Part shown: piece by piece, positions 47,127-56,400 of the stretch
Layout: every line of letters begins with the position of its first letter
Numbering within the stretch: the first letter of the stretch is position 1
NCBI RefSeq assembly: GCF_963677715.1
Contig: NZ_OY782495.1
Location: forward strand, 1,302,001 to 1,366,000
Source: an uncultured Bacteroides sp.
GTDB taxonomy: Bacteria; Bacteroidota; Bacteroidia; Bacteroidales; Bacteroidaceae
Direction of reading: 5' to 3'
DNA length: 64,000 nt
Position numbers and translations under genes: made by a program
The notes under the pieces: generated by a model
Told to the model about the DNA's origin: nothing
Databases searched by the model: none
Seen by the model: the letters and a program-made list of their open reading frames with translations, nothing else

Positions 47127-48854
47127 TTATCGCTTTATTTCCAATAAAGCATTCCCTTTTTTCAGCGGATTCCATCCGTCATCTCCCTTAAGTATTGTCT
47201 CCATGTCATATCCCCTCAGATTTTTTAACTGGCGGGAGAACGACGCACGACCCTGGACATTCGCTCCGGGCCCCGTACTTTGATACTCGGCATAAACCAC
47301 TGTCTTCTCGGCATCCTTCTTGTCCCAGTTGTTCCACCCCGCGGGCAAGATGTGCCGCCCCAAGTTGCAACGGATAAAAACGGCCTGCGCGTAGGGGCGC
47401 CACGGACGAGACAGGTAGACGTTCTTTACGCCTTCATCGGCCGTCAGCAGGCAATCGTAAAACACATATCCGTGCGCCTTTCCTTTATCCGTAGAGGGAG
47501 CAGTAACAAAGCCGTCGCGCTTGCTATGAATAGTGCAGCGGTTAAATACGACGGTAGACCACCCGAAGATGAAATCGACCGTACCCTCTATGTAGCAATC
47601 TTCGTAATATTGCCGGCTGTTTTTGCCATACGTATAGAGTGTATCCTGAAAGCCCAGAAAGCGACAGTTTCGGAAGAAAGCCCGATCACCGTTAACGAAA
47701 CAGGCCACCGCCTGCCCCACCGCTCCGGCCGTATTCTGAAAAGTAATATTCTCGGCATAGAAATCGGAGCCGTAAATGTAACAACCGGACGAACCCGACG
47801 TGCCCATCTCCTCACCAAAACGATTCTTCTTGCTCGCATAATCGTCGTTAGAAAGCACCGCACCCTCCTGCCCTATCAACGAAACATTGATCTTGCTCTC
47901 CGGTATCACCACCTTCTCTTTATACACCCCTCTGCGCACAAGGATGGTAGTACGCACCTGTTTACGAAAGTCGGGCACTGCATCGATAGCCTCCTGCACG
48001 CTGAAGAAGTCTCCGCTACCGTCTTTAGCCACCACAAAATCGTAATGACGCACATACCGGGCCAATGCCGGCACCTCCCGTGCTATGGCATCAACGGTTA
48101 GTCCCGCTACCACCCGTGCACCATAAATATTTAAGTGAGTATTGTCTTGTCGCCCCTTCGGCAGGTATGGCACCGTATTGGCAGGTATCCACATAAAGAG
48201 CTTCTTAGATTCCACCGGACCTAAACCTTCCACCAAATCATGCGTAATCTTATTCATATCCACAAAAGGTACATCCAACTCTTTTGCCACATTACGGGGC
48301 GAATCCAGATAAGCTCCGTGCGTATCAAAAAGCACATTACTCTCTCGGGGAAGTACTTCCTGTCCGGGCGTCTTGCGAGCATCTGCTACCATCTCCTCGT
48401 CCTGCGGGCGAACAAAGTTGCGCCGCACAATGGAGTTAAACAGCACAGGGATTCCTCCTTTGGCACGCGTTTCATTCACAAAGCGCCGCAAGTTGGCATC
48501 AAACGTCGTTCCCGGATCGGTATGTCTCAATGTATCCGCCTTCTCATCGTTGTGCCCGAACTGAATAAACACATAGTCGCCCTTCTTCACCTGAGAGATC
48601 ACTTTGTCCCATCTCCCTTCATCAATAAAGCTCTTGGAACTGCGCCCGTTTTGGGCATGATTATCGACTACTACGTCTTCACTGAAGAAGCCCGGCAACA
48701 TCTGTCCCCAACCACGTTCGGGATTACCCCCCTCAAGTGTTTTATTTGCCATGGTCGAATCGCCTATCATAAAAACAGTTATAGTCGGTTTATCCGCCTT
48801 GAAAGCCGAAAAAAGGAGAAAGGTTAGTATCAGTAACGCCCATTTATTCTTCAT
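47127..48854 (-). CDS. CE12-CE8 fusion: rhamnogalacturonan acetylesterase and pectin methylesterase
   Basis: This 575-residue exported enzyme carries two esterase domains. Residues about 25-255 are an SGNH hydrolase of the CE12 type: VFMIGDSTMANK (nucleophile Ser), NHAQNGRSSKSF, FIQFGHNDEKAD and DNTHLNIYGARVVAG (catalytic Asp and His). Residues about 270-560 are a CE8 pectinesterase: FLGFQDTLYTYG, YIEGTVDFIFGWSTVVF with the catalytic aspartate, and YLSRPWRPYA. It should remove acetyl and methyl esters from the same pectin chain. It is a single transcription unit on the minus strand, divergent from the cupin gene. Confidence 0.92.
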   Translation of the reverse strand: MKNKWALLILTFLLFSAFKADKPTITVFMIGDSTMANKTLEGGNPERGWGQMLPGFFSEDVVVDNHAQNGRSSKSFIDEGRWDKVISQVKKGDYVFIQFGHNDEKADTLRHTDPGTTFDANLRRFVNETRAKGGIPVLFNSIVRRNFVRPQDEEMVADARKTPGQEVLPRESNVLFDTHGAYLDSPRNVAKELDVPFVDMNKITHDLVEGLGPVESKKLFMWIPANTVPYLPKGRQDNTHLNIYGARVVAGLTVDAIAREVPALARYVRHYDFVVAKDGSGDFFSVQEAIDAVPDFRKQVRTTILVRRGVYKEKVVIPESKINVSLIGQEGAVLSNDDYASKKNRFGEEMGTSGSSGCYIYGSDFYAENITFQNTAGAVGQAVACFVNGDRAFFRNCRFLGFQDTLYTYGKNSRQYYEDCYIEGTVDFIFGWSTVVFNRCTIHSKRDGFVTAPSTDKGKAHGYVFYDCLLTADEGVKNVYLSRPWRPYAQAVFIRCNLGRHILPAGWNNWDKKDAEKTVVYAEYQSTGPGANVQGRASFSRQLKNLRGYDMETILKGDDGWNPLKKGNALLEIKR

Positions 48855-48966
48855 ATCTTGTCGATGTTATCGTTTCACCCTGCAATATTACAAAGAATCA
48901 TTGGCAGCAACGTAGAAAAATAGTTGTAACAAGTGGAAATATTAGTCGACATCGACATTTTATGCG

Positions 48967-48974
48967 TATATTTG
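48967..48974 (+). promoter_or_regulatory. -7 element of the cupin gene
   Basis: TATATTTG matches TAnnTTTG, 40 bp upstream of the start codon. Confidence 0.5.
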
Positions 48975-49014
48975 AACTACATATTCTATATAAAAGAGAA
49001 AGAACAGAAAGACA

Positions 49015-49359
49015 ATGAAGACAAGTAGTGAGAAATTCATCTTCGAAAAAGAAAAAGAATGGGAACCGGCAGGTGAAGGAGTAGTGCGCCAGATTATGGG
49101 CTACGACGGGCAGGCGATGCTCGTCAAAGTTAAGTTCGAGAAAGGTGCCCGGGGCACGGTTCATGCACACTACCATACCCAAACCACTTATGTGGCAAGT
49201 GGCCGGTTTGAGTTTACCGTAGACGGAGAAAGCCGCATAGTAGAAGCGGGAGACGGCATTTACATGGCTCCGGATACCGAGCATGGCTGTCTTTGCCTGG
49301 AAGCCGGCACGCTCATCGACTGTTTCAGTCCCATGAGAGCCGACTTTATCGGTAAATAG
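49015..49359 (+). CDS. KdgF-like cupin, unsaturated uronate processing
   Basis: This 114-residue single-cupin protein has metal-ligand pattern HAHYHTQTTYVASG (His, His, Gln) and the later histidine in APDTEHGCLCLEAG. This matches KdgF, which opens 4,5-unsaturated monouronates from pectin or alginate to the linear keto form. It has no signal peptide, so it acts in the cytoplasm. Neighbouring GH105 and MFS genes, which release and import such monomers, support the assignment. Generic cupin is the alternative. Confidence 0.82.
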   Translation: MKTSSEKFIFEKEKEWEPAGEGVVRQIMGYDGQAMLVKVKFEKGARGTVHAHYHTQTTYVASGRFEFTVDGESRIVEAGDGIYMAPDTEHGCLCLEAGTLIDCFSPMRADFIGK

Positions 49360-49377
49360 CCACCCGTACCATAAAGA

Positions 49378-50331
49378 TTATTCAGCAGGAAGCCACTCGG
49401 TGCAGCTCTTAAAAATATTCTCGGCCGAATAGCGGAGTGCTTCCTTCTTAGACAGTTGACGACTCCATTTTACTCTTCCCGCAGTATCGGCTCCCGCACC
49501 GGTATTATCATATTCGGCATACCGGGCCGTCTTTTCATTTTCCGGGTTTTTCCAGTTTTCCCATCCAGCCAAGCAAATATGTCCGCCCAACTCACAGTGA
49601 ATAAAAACAGCAGAAGCATACGGACGCCAGGGACGCCCCAGATAGACTTTATCAACCCCCGAAGCCGCCGTCAGTTTACAGTTCTTAAACACATAACCAA
49701 ACTCCACATCCTTAGGAGTGGAAGCAGCCGTGACATATGAATTTCGCTTACTGTGAATGGTGCAATCTTCAAATAAGGCCGTAGAAGGGCCAAATATGAA
49801 ATCAGTGGTACCTTCAATGTAGCAATGAGTAAAAAGCAAACGGGTACCTTCGGCACCGGTATATATTGTATCCTGATTACCTAAAAAACGACAATTAATA
49901 AAGACCAGCTTATCGCCTTCGGTGTGCAGTGCCACGGCTTGCCCCAATTGGGCTGCGTTATTTTCTATCGTCAGGTTCTTAAAAGTAATGCTGCTGCCTT
50001 CCACTTTAACCGTATAGGTGCGAAAGGTACCCATCTTGTTGATGTTTGCATGGTCATCGTAGGTAATCACCGTACCTTCAGTACTCTCGCCTACAAATTC
50101 TACATTTTTCACCCACGAGGGAATCACCACCTTTTCTTTATACAGCCCGTTCTTTATATAGATAGTTACCGTATAATCCATAAATGCACGCACTCCCTCT
50201 ACCGCTTCCTGAATGGAACGGTATTTGCCTGTTCCGTCTCTAGCCACCACAATCGTATCTTGCTGCTGAGCACTGGCCGAAGCACAAAAAGCAACAAGAA
50301 ATAAGATTGTCTTCATTAATCGTTTCAACAT
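49378..50331 (-). CDS. CE8 pectin methylesterase
   Basis: This 317-residue exported enzyme has a signal peptide (about 1-21) and a single CE8 beta-helix. Motifs are GKYRSIQEAVEGV, FLGNQDTIYTGAEG, YIEGTTDFIFGPSTALF with the catalytic aspartate, and YLGRPWRPYASA. It removes methyl esters from homogalacturonan. An alternative start 15 bases in would also leave a signal peptide. It ends 18 bp past the convergent cupin stop and lies 31 bp after the GH105 gene on the same strand, so those two form an operon. Confidence 0.92.
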   Translation of the reverse strand: MLKRLMKTILFLVAFCASASAQQQDTIVVARDGTGKYRSIQEAVEGVRAFMDYTVTIYIKNGLYKEKVVIPSWVKNVEFVGESTEGTVITYDDHANINKMGTFRTYTVKVEGSSITFKNLTIENNAAQLGQAVALHTEGDKLVFINCRFLGNQDTIYTGAEGTRLLFTHCYIEGTTDFIFGPSTALFEDCTIHSKRNSYVTAASTPKDVEFGYVFKNCKLTAASGVDKVYLGRPWRPYASAVFIHCELGGHICLAGWENWKNPENEKTARYAEYDNTGAGADTAGRVKWSRQLSKKEALRYSAENIFKSCTEWLPAE

Positions 50332-50362
50332 TTCCTTTTAATTTAATAGATCTTTATATTGT

Positions 50363-51580
50363 TTATTTTGCGAACTTACAACCACTGTTCTGCAAACGTT
50401 CCCACTCCAGACTTGCCATAATAAATGGGCCTACAGCCTTGGCATCGTTATTACGAATGGCTTCATGAATATAATAATCATAATCTCCCGAACGATAATT
50501 CTTTCCTCCCAGCCCGGCAACCGCACACGCCTTGGTGATGGTAACCAGTCCATCTTTATCTACCTCAATAAAGTTGTTCAGTATACCTTTATAACCCTTT
50601 ATCGCCACATCCAGATACGATTTATCAATATACCCCATACGCACTGCTTTAAATAAGGTGTATACAAACATCGTAGAACAGGATGATTCCAGATAATTGC
50701 CCTCATCTCCGCTTCTGTCCAGCACCTGATACCAAAGTCCGGTTTTCGGGTCTTGCAATCTCTGCACCTGAGTAGCTATATTATTAAGTATTACCAGCAT
50801 GGAATCGCGCCCGGCCTCATGTTTGGGAATGAAATCAAGAGCATCGACAAATGCCATGGCATACCATCCCATAGCACGCCCCCAGCAATGAGCCGACTGT
50901 CCGGTAACGGGATCCGACCATTTTTCCTTACGGCTCACATCACAAGCATGACGATACAATCCGTTCTTAGAATCGTACGTATAACGGGCTACAGTGAGAA
51001 ACTGACGAATAACATCCTGATAATCCTGCGGGTTATTATTACGAAAAGCATATTCCGCATAAAAAGGCGCTTCCATATAAAGACCATCCAACCACATCTG
51101 GTTCGGATAAATCTTCTTATGCCAAAAGCCGCCATCTACTGTTCTCGGTTGATGATTCAATTGGTCTCTCAACAAGTCCATTGCTTTTTTATATTTCTCG
51201 TTTTTGGTTTGCTCGTATATTCTAAAATAGATTTTACCTGTATTTATCCGGTCAAGGCTCAACTCTTCAGGTTTATAAGTCACAATACTGCCGTCGGCAT
51301 GCGTCATCGTATCGGCATAAGCCACCGCATATTCAGAATATTTCTTATCACCATAGGCATCATAAAGATCTAAGAAGGCCTGCAATTCGAGCCCGTGGCA
51401 ATAATCCCACTTCAATGTCGGCTGAAAATCTAATTGCCACGGTTGAGGACAACGAACCATTTCCGATTCGGCCATTCTTACCGACCAAGGCTGGTTGTTA
51501 TCAACCTTCCGGGCCAACAAAGACAGGGAGCAAAAGGTAAATCCCAGTACTAAAAAACAAACTGTTCTAATTTTATTCAT
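50363..51580 (-). CDS. GH105 unsaturated uronyl hydrolase
   Basis: The product has about 405 residues from the ATG at 51580. This start gives a clean signal peptide (MNKIRTVCFLVLGFTFC) and lies downstream of a good -7 element, unlike the upstream start at 51667. The alpha/alpha-barrel carries HCWGRAMGWYAMAFVDAL and MWLDGLYMEAPFYAEYA, typical of GH105. The family releases 4-deoxy-4,5-unsaturated uronic acid from the non-reducing end of lyase products. It is first in an operon with CE8. Confidence 0.9.
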   Translation of the reverse strand: MNKIRTVCFLVLGFTFCSLSLLARKVDNNQPWSVRMAESEMVRCPQPWQLDFQPTLKWDYCHGLELQAFLDLYDAYGDKKYSEYAVAYADTMTHADGSIVTYKPEELSLDRINTGKIYFRIYEQTKNEKYKKAMDLLRDQLNHQPRTVDGGFWHKKIYPNQMWLDGLYMEAPFYAEYAFRNNNPQDYQDVIRQFLTVARYTYDSKNGLYRHACDVSRKEKWSDPVTGQSAHCWGRAMGWYAMAFVDALDFIPKHEAGRDSMLVILNNIATQVQRLQDPKTGLWYQVLDRSGDEGNYLESSCSTMFVYTLFKAVRMGYIDKSYLDVAIKGYKGILNNFIEVDKDGLVTITKACAVAGLGGKNYRSGDYDYYIHEAIRNNDAKAVGPFIMASLEWERLQNSGCKFAK

Positions 51581-51632
51581 TCTAAAGTTATTTACTAAAA
51601 TAAAAATATATTTATGCACAACGACTAAACAA

Positions 51633-51687
51633 CAAATGTAACGAGCATTTCTTTTAAAATTGTGCATTTATCGATATAAATTGTGCA
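51633..51687 (-). promoter_or_regulatory. Promoter with 21-bp-spaced direct repeats upstream of GH105
   Basis: The minus strand reads TACATTTG at 51633-51640. Just upstream, AAATTGTGCA occurs at 51657-51666 and 51678-51687 (plus-strand reading), exactly 21 bp apart. An inverted TGCACAA lies at 51615-51621. Tandem direct repeats two helical turns apart, abutting the -33 region, fit an AraC-type activator site. Confidence 0.6.
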
Positions 51688-51843
51688 CTTATTAACCACT
51701 GGTGGCTAAAGTCGAAAGCAATGTCGTATAAAAGACTACATTTCGCACACAAAGCACTCTCATTTCGAAATAAAAAAGACAGAAATATCAATTAATGCAC
51801 TACTTTAAGCAATAATTATAGCCTATATATACATAATAATGTG

Positions 51844-51851
51844 TAATTTTG
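51844..51851 (+). promoter_or_regulatory. -7 element of the MFS transporter gene
   Basis: TAATTTTG matches TAnnTTTG, 40 bp upstream of the start codon. It belongs to the 311-bp divergent gap 51581-51891, which otherwise holds the GH105 promoter and repeats. Confidence 0.5.
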
Positions 51852-51891
51852 AAATCCATAAACTACAAAAAATAATTTTAAATCAGTTCAC

Positions 51892-53268
51892 ATGAGTACA
51901 TTCAACGAAGTAAACGAAAAAATGACTAAATACAGATGGGTAATCTGTTCATTACTGTTTTTTGCGACAACTATTAATTACATGGATCGTAACGTGATCT
52001 CCTTTCTTAAAGAGTATTTTTGTTCAACCGATGGATTCGGATGGAGTAACTCAGACTTCTCCTACGTCACTGCATTTTTCACAGGAGCCTATGCCCTTAT
52101 TACCGTTTTTTCGGGAATGGTCATCGACAAAATTGGTTCAAAATTAGGATTAGCTTTATCATTAATAATCTGGTCTTTCAGTGGAATAGCCAATGCTTTT
52201 GTTGGAACGACTGTTACTTTCCATGTGATGATAAGGAGTATCTTTGGAATTGGAGAAGCTGGTAACTTTCCCGCTTCGATCAAAACGGTTTCAGAATGGT
52301 TCCCTAAAAAAGAACGTGCTCTAGCCACTGGTATATTCAATAGTGGATCTAATATCGGTGCGATGATATCAGCACTATTTGTACCTTGGTGCTTAATTCA
52401 TTTTGGTGATGCTCTTGGATGGAAAATGGCTTTTATACTTACAGGTGGTATTGGCTTCGTATGGCTGATCTTCTGGGGTATATTATATAATAGCCCTAAA
52501 AAGATGAAAGAGAAGGGTAAAGTCAATGAAGCTGAATATGCCCTTATCCATATGGATGACGCTGAACTAACCCCTGAACAACTTGCGGCTGAAAAAGAAG
52601 GAAAAAAAGAAAAAGTCTCTTGGTTCAAATTATTCAGATATCCTCAAACATGGTCATTCTTTTTCGGTAAATTTATGACCGACGGTATATGGTGGTTCTT
52701 ATTATTCTGGTTGCCGGATTATCTTAAAAAGCAATTCGACATGACTACCCAAGAGGTGATGTGGCCTACATTTATTGTCTTCGGTGTAGCAATCGCAGGA
52801 AGCGTATTTGGAGGAAGTGTTCCTATGTTCTTCACAAAAAAAGGCTGGAACATCTATAAAGCAAGAATGACCGCCATGCTTATTATTGCTCTATTCCCTA
52901 TCCTATTATTACTAACTCAATATTTCGGTAACAAAGAAATTTTTGGCTCATACGCAATGTACTTGGCTACTGCTATTATCTGTATTGCAGGAGCTGCCCA
53001 TCAAGCATGGTCTGCCAATATATTCACTACCGTTTCGGATATGTTCCCCAAGAAGGCTGTTGCTTCCGTAACAGGTATCGGTGGATTGGCAGGAGGTATA
53101 GGTGGTGTGTTAGTTCAGCTACTGGCTGGCTTTATTACAGACTTATATGTAGCTAGTCCACAAACAGCATACGGCATCATGTTTGGCGTTTGCGCTTTTG
53201 CCTATGTAATAGCCTGGGGCATAATGAAACTCCTCGTACCACAATATAAAATCATAACTGATTTATAA
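51892..53268 (+). CDS. MFS transporter, hexuronate (ExuT)-like
   Basis: This 458-residue inner-membrane protein has about twelve transmembrane segments and the anion:cation symporter pattern: TTINYMDRNVISFL near the N-terminus, GIGEAGNFPASIKTVSEWFPKKERALATG, and a long central cytoplasmic loop rich in K and E. Closest known roles are uptake of galacturonate and glucuronate. Next to GH105 and KdgF, it most likely imports saturated or unsaturated galacturonate from the periplasm. A terminator follows. Confidence 0.88.
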   Translation: MSTFNEVNEKMTKYRWVICSLLFFATTINYMDRNVISFLKEYFCSTDGFGWSNSDFSYVTAFFTGAYALITVFSGMVIDKIGSKLGLALSLIIWSFSGIANAFVGTTVTFHVMIRSIFGIGEAGNFPASIKTVSEWFPKKERALATGIFNSGSNIGAMISALFVPWCLIHFGDALGWKMAFILTGGIGFVWLIFWGILYNSPKKMKEKGKVNEAEYALIHMDDAELTPEQLAAEKEGKKEKVSWFKLFRYPQTWSFFFGKFMTDGIWWFLLFWLPDYLKKQFDMTTQEVMWPTFIVFGVAIAGSVFGGSVPMFFTKKGWNIYKARMTAMLIIALFPILLLLTQYFGNKEIFGSYAMYLATAIICIAGAAHQAWSANIFTTVSDMFPKKAVASVTGIGGLAGGIGGVLVQLLAGFITDLYVASPQTAYGIMFGVCAFAYVIAWGIMKLLVPQYKIITDL

Positions 53269-53290
53269 ATGCAGTAAAACGATGACCTAT

Positions 53291-53323
53291 AAAAAAGCCC
53301 TTTCTCACGAAAGGGCTTTTTTT
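53291..53323 (+). terminator. Terminator after the MFS transporter gene
   Basis: AAAAAAGCCCTTTC and GAAAGGGCTTTTTT pair around a 4-nt loop. The flanking A and T runs could serve both strands. Confidence 0.88.
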
Positions 53324-53363
53324 ATATCCTGCTCCCTTGGAAAGAAAAAGGATATATTAAGGC

Positions 53364-53433
53364 AAAAAAAAGGGAAGTCTCACGACTTCCACAATTCTTC
53401 TAACCTTAAATCTAAATCTCTATGAAAAAAACG
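53364..53433 (-). ncRNA. Probable small RNA of about 70 nt
   Basis: In the gap 53269-53499, the minus strand has a -7 match TATCTTTG at 53439-53446. A start near 53433 would give a short transcript with the ATTTAGATTTAAGG segment, ending in a perfect hairpin: GGAAGTC (53373-53379 on plus) with GACTTCC (53384-53390) and an eight-base T run. No reading frame of note is inside. From memory it resembles the paralogous short RNAs (FopS) described in Bacteroides; this is recollection, not a search. Confidence 0.6.
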
Positions 53434-53499
53434 TGCTACAAAGATAAGGCTTTACAACATACAAAAGTGTTAACAAACCGCATAAAGAAAGAATAAAAA

Positions 53500-56400
53500 C
53501 TAATATCTGCGTATTTTTGTAAAAGCAGCTTTAGTAGTTATAAAATTTAGTAGTTTATGATAGATCGGATTCAAATGAAGCAATTCGGGAACACCTATTA
53601 TAAACATCTGTTTCCGCGCACGGGTCAAAGCTACATTTAACTTCCTGTCTATCAGCACTCCTCCTTCTTCTATCATGTTCGAAAGAAAATGCAATTGATA
53701 AGCGTGGTTAACACAAAAAGAATAAATTACAACATCACGTTCACTTCCCTGAAAGCGCTCTACGGTATCAATCAAAACATCATTCAAAGCCGGAATACCC
53801 AAACGCCTTATTTCTTTCTTAATCAATGCTATCTGACTACGATAAGGAGTTATAATACCCAATGTGCAATCAGAATTGAACTCAGAGTTATACTGTTCAT
53901 ACACTTTAACTGCTAACTGGGCACAAAGACATGCCTCCGAATGATTTACCTTACAAGAAAAACCTTCTATATCCGGAACAGATGGAAGATAAACCATACG
54001 TTGCGTCATCAAAGGACTCAGCTCATCTTGAATTAAAAGCGGCGACGCCACCAGTTCGTCAATCTGATGAGCCAGACCTACCGACTCTAACTTTCCGCCA
54101 TAAAACATCTCATTAGAGAAACGGGCAATAGCCGGATTCATTCGCCCTTGACGGCAGAGCTGATCAAAAGCCTTGGCATTAACAACGTTTAAATCGGGAT
54201 CTGCAGAAAGATCTATTGTCGCCCTTCCACCGCTCACGGTACGGTAAAGACGTTCAAATAGGGAATCTTTTAAGTTTTTCAATCCGATAGCAAGCAAAGA
54301 TTCATCGTGTACTTGTGAATGGACAGAACTCTGCTGCACCACAGCCGGAAGTTGTTTGTGGTCTCCTATCAGAATGAATTTACCAACGGCATCGGTGCCA
54401 TCTTCTTTTCGCGCACACAAAATGCCAAGCAACTGAGGCTCCAGTATTTGTGTAGCCTCATCAACGATGGCCACATCAAAACTCTTTAGTTGGAATAGTT
54501 CGGGCTTATTAGCAACAGAAGCTACCGTACCTACAAAAATGCGGCAGCTCGTTATTCGCTGCACCACCTCCGAACGACGGTTACATAGCGACAGCTCATT
54601 TTCAATAAGGTGTTTACGATAAGCCGGACCGCAAGCCAACTCACTGCCTATGCGTATAAAATCTATTTGTTGCGTTATGGTTGAAAGAGCCTTGCATATT
54701 TCATCTACCGCCCTGTTGGTATAAGCTAATAAGAGGATCTGAGCACAAGGACCCCGATAAAAAGCTTCTACCATCAATCGCAATGCACGCGATGTTTTGC
54801 CCGTGCCGGGAGGTCCGATCAATAAGAAATAATCTTTTGCAGCCTGTGCTTTCAGCACCACACGACTAAAATCATCCGGAGCTTTACTAATCGCTTCATC
54901 ATAAGCAAGATCAAACTCCGGCTGTCGCTGAGAGAGAATCAAATCGCGTCTCTCTTTATTGGCAGAAGTAAAAGCAGATAAACCAAGATACATACTGTGA
55001 AAGCCTGTATCCATTATATCGTGCTCCATGGCATAAAGGCTGTCCGATGGAAGTACCGACGGATTACGTTGTGCAGCCCGCAGACGAAATTTGACTTCAC
55101 TAGCCGTAATGCTTTCAATGTTCCCTTTAAACACCATTTTGTTGGTAACATTATCCGTATCGCAGTTACGTTCGTAAAGTACGACTGCATCGCCCTGACG
55201 AAAATTAGGTAAAGCCTCCACTTCTTTTTCCATTTCATAAGTCGATTCATTAACAGGAATAGTCAGAGTAAGAGACGCCTTGTGCTCATTGGTGGCATGA
55301 TTTTCACTTATGCTCAAATCATAAAGAATCTCTCCGGCTTCATGTTTCTCTGTCAACGAAGATAGCCACAAAGAAGCAGCCCCTGTTCGCCCTTCATAAT
55401 CTACGTCACCCGATTTCGCCGTATACTGTTCTTTAGTGATAAAGTTATACAATACATAATAATAGGCCTGTTCCAAAGAAGTTAAACAATCCAGTTTTTC
55501 TTTGAACCGTACAATTGAAGGTGAAAGATATTGTTCCCAAAATCGACCTTTTAGTTTTTTTTCATTGAGAGTTGTCGGATTAATCCGGGCAAGCATGTTT
55601 GCAGTGAACTCAGTACTATTATGTAGTTGTACTCCAAATTCGTTTGCCACTATGCGATTCCGCAAATCAATGGCTCTTTTCACCATTGCCCACGAAGAAC
55701 GCGCCGGATAAAGTAACGGATAGCGGGTATAAAGTAAATAAGGCCTTACCTTACGATGATCCATCCCCATAGAATATTGCAAAACAGCTTGATAAAGCAA
55801 CATCTGTACCTTATTATTTTCTTTGGGTTCTACTTTATTACGGATGGAATACTCATCGGCTTTGCCCGATTTCATTTCAATGAAGGAGTGCATATCTCGC
55901 TGCATATAGTCGAGCCGACCTTGCAGGCCTAGCGCCTCGCAGATATAAGAAGGTTCCAGAACAGCATCCGTTTTATCCAATTCATAACCGGAAGCGTGAA
56001 AAGTTTCAGTAACTACCCGACGAATATGATCAAAATGCATCTTGCAATCATCAAAGAATCCGCGTTCTTTCTCCTTATCCGCCAAGTCTTTACAAGCAGC
56101 CAATTCTATAGAATAGCGTCGAAAAGCTTTTTTCATACAAGCTACATAATCCACTTCGGTATCGGCATGAATCCATTCGTCGAGAAAGAGATTGGCTATA
56201 TTTCCCAACAGAAGCGGACGGGCATTATCTATAGGTTGTAACTTACTTAATAAGTAATTAGCCGGATGATGCCCATAATCACGAAAGCACTCGGCCAGCG
56301 AACTGATATCAATCAGATAATCCGGTTCAAGAACGATAAAAGAAGGAGTAAGAATGCCTTTATCATCTATAGAAACATCCAATAAATTAAGCTGAGCATG

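Noticed and set aside
47280-48101. 273-codon plus-strand frame antisense to the CE12-CE8 gene
   Set aside because: The minus-strand CE8 motifs are intact; the opposite frame has no recognisable domain.
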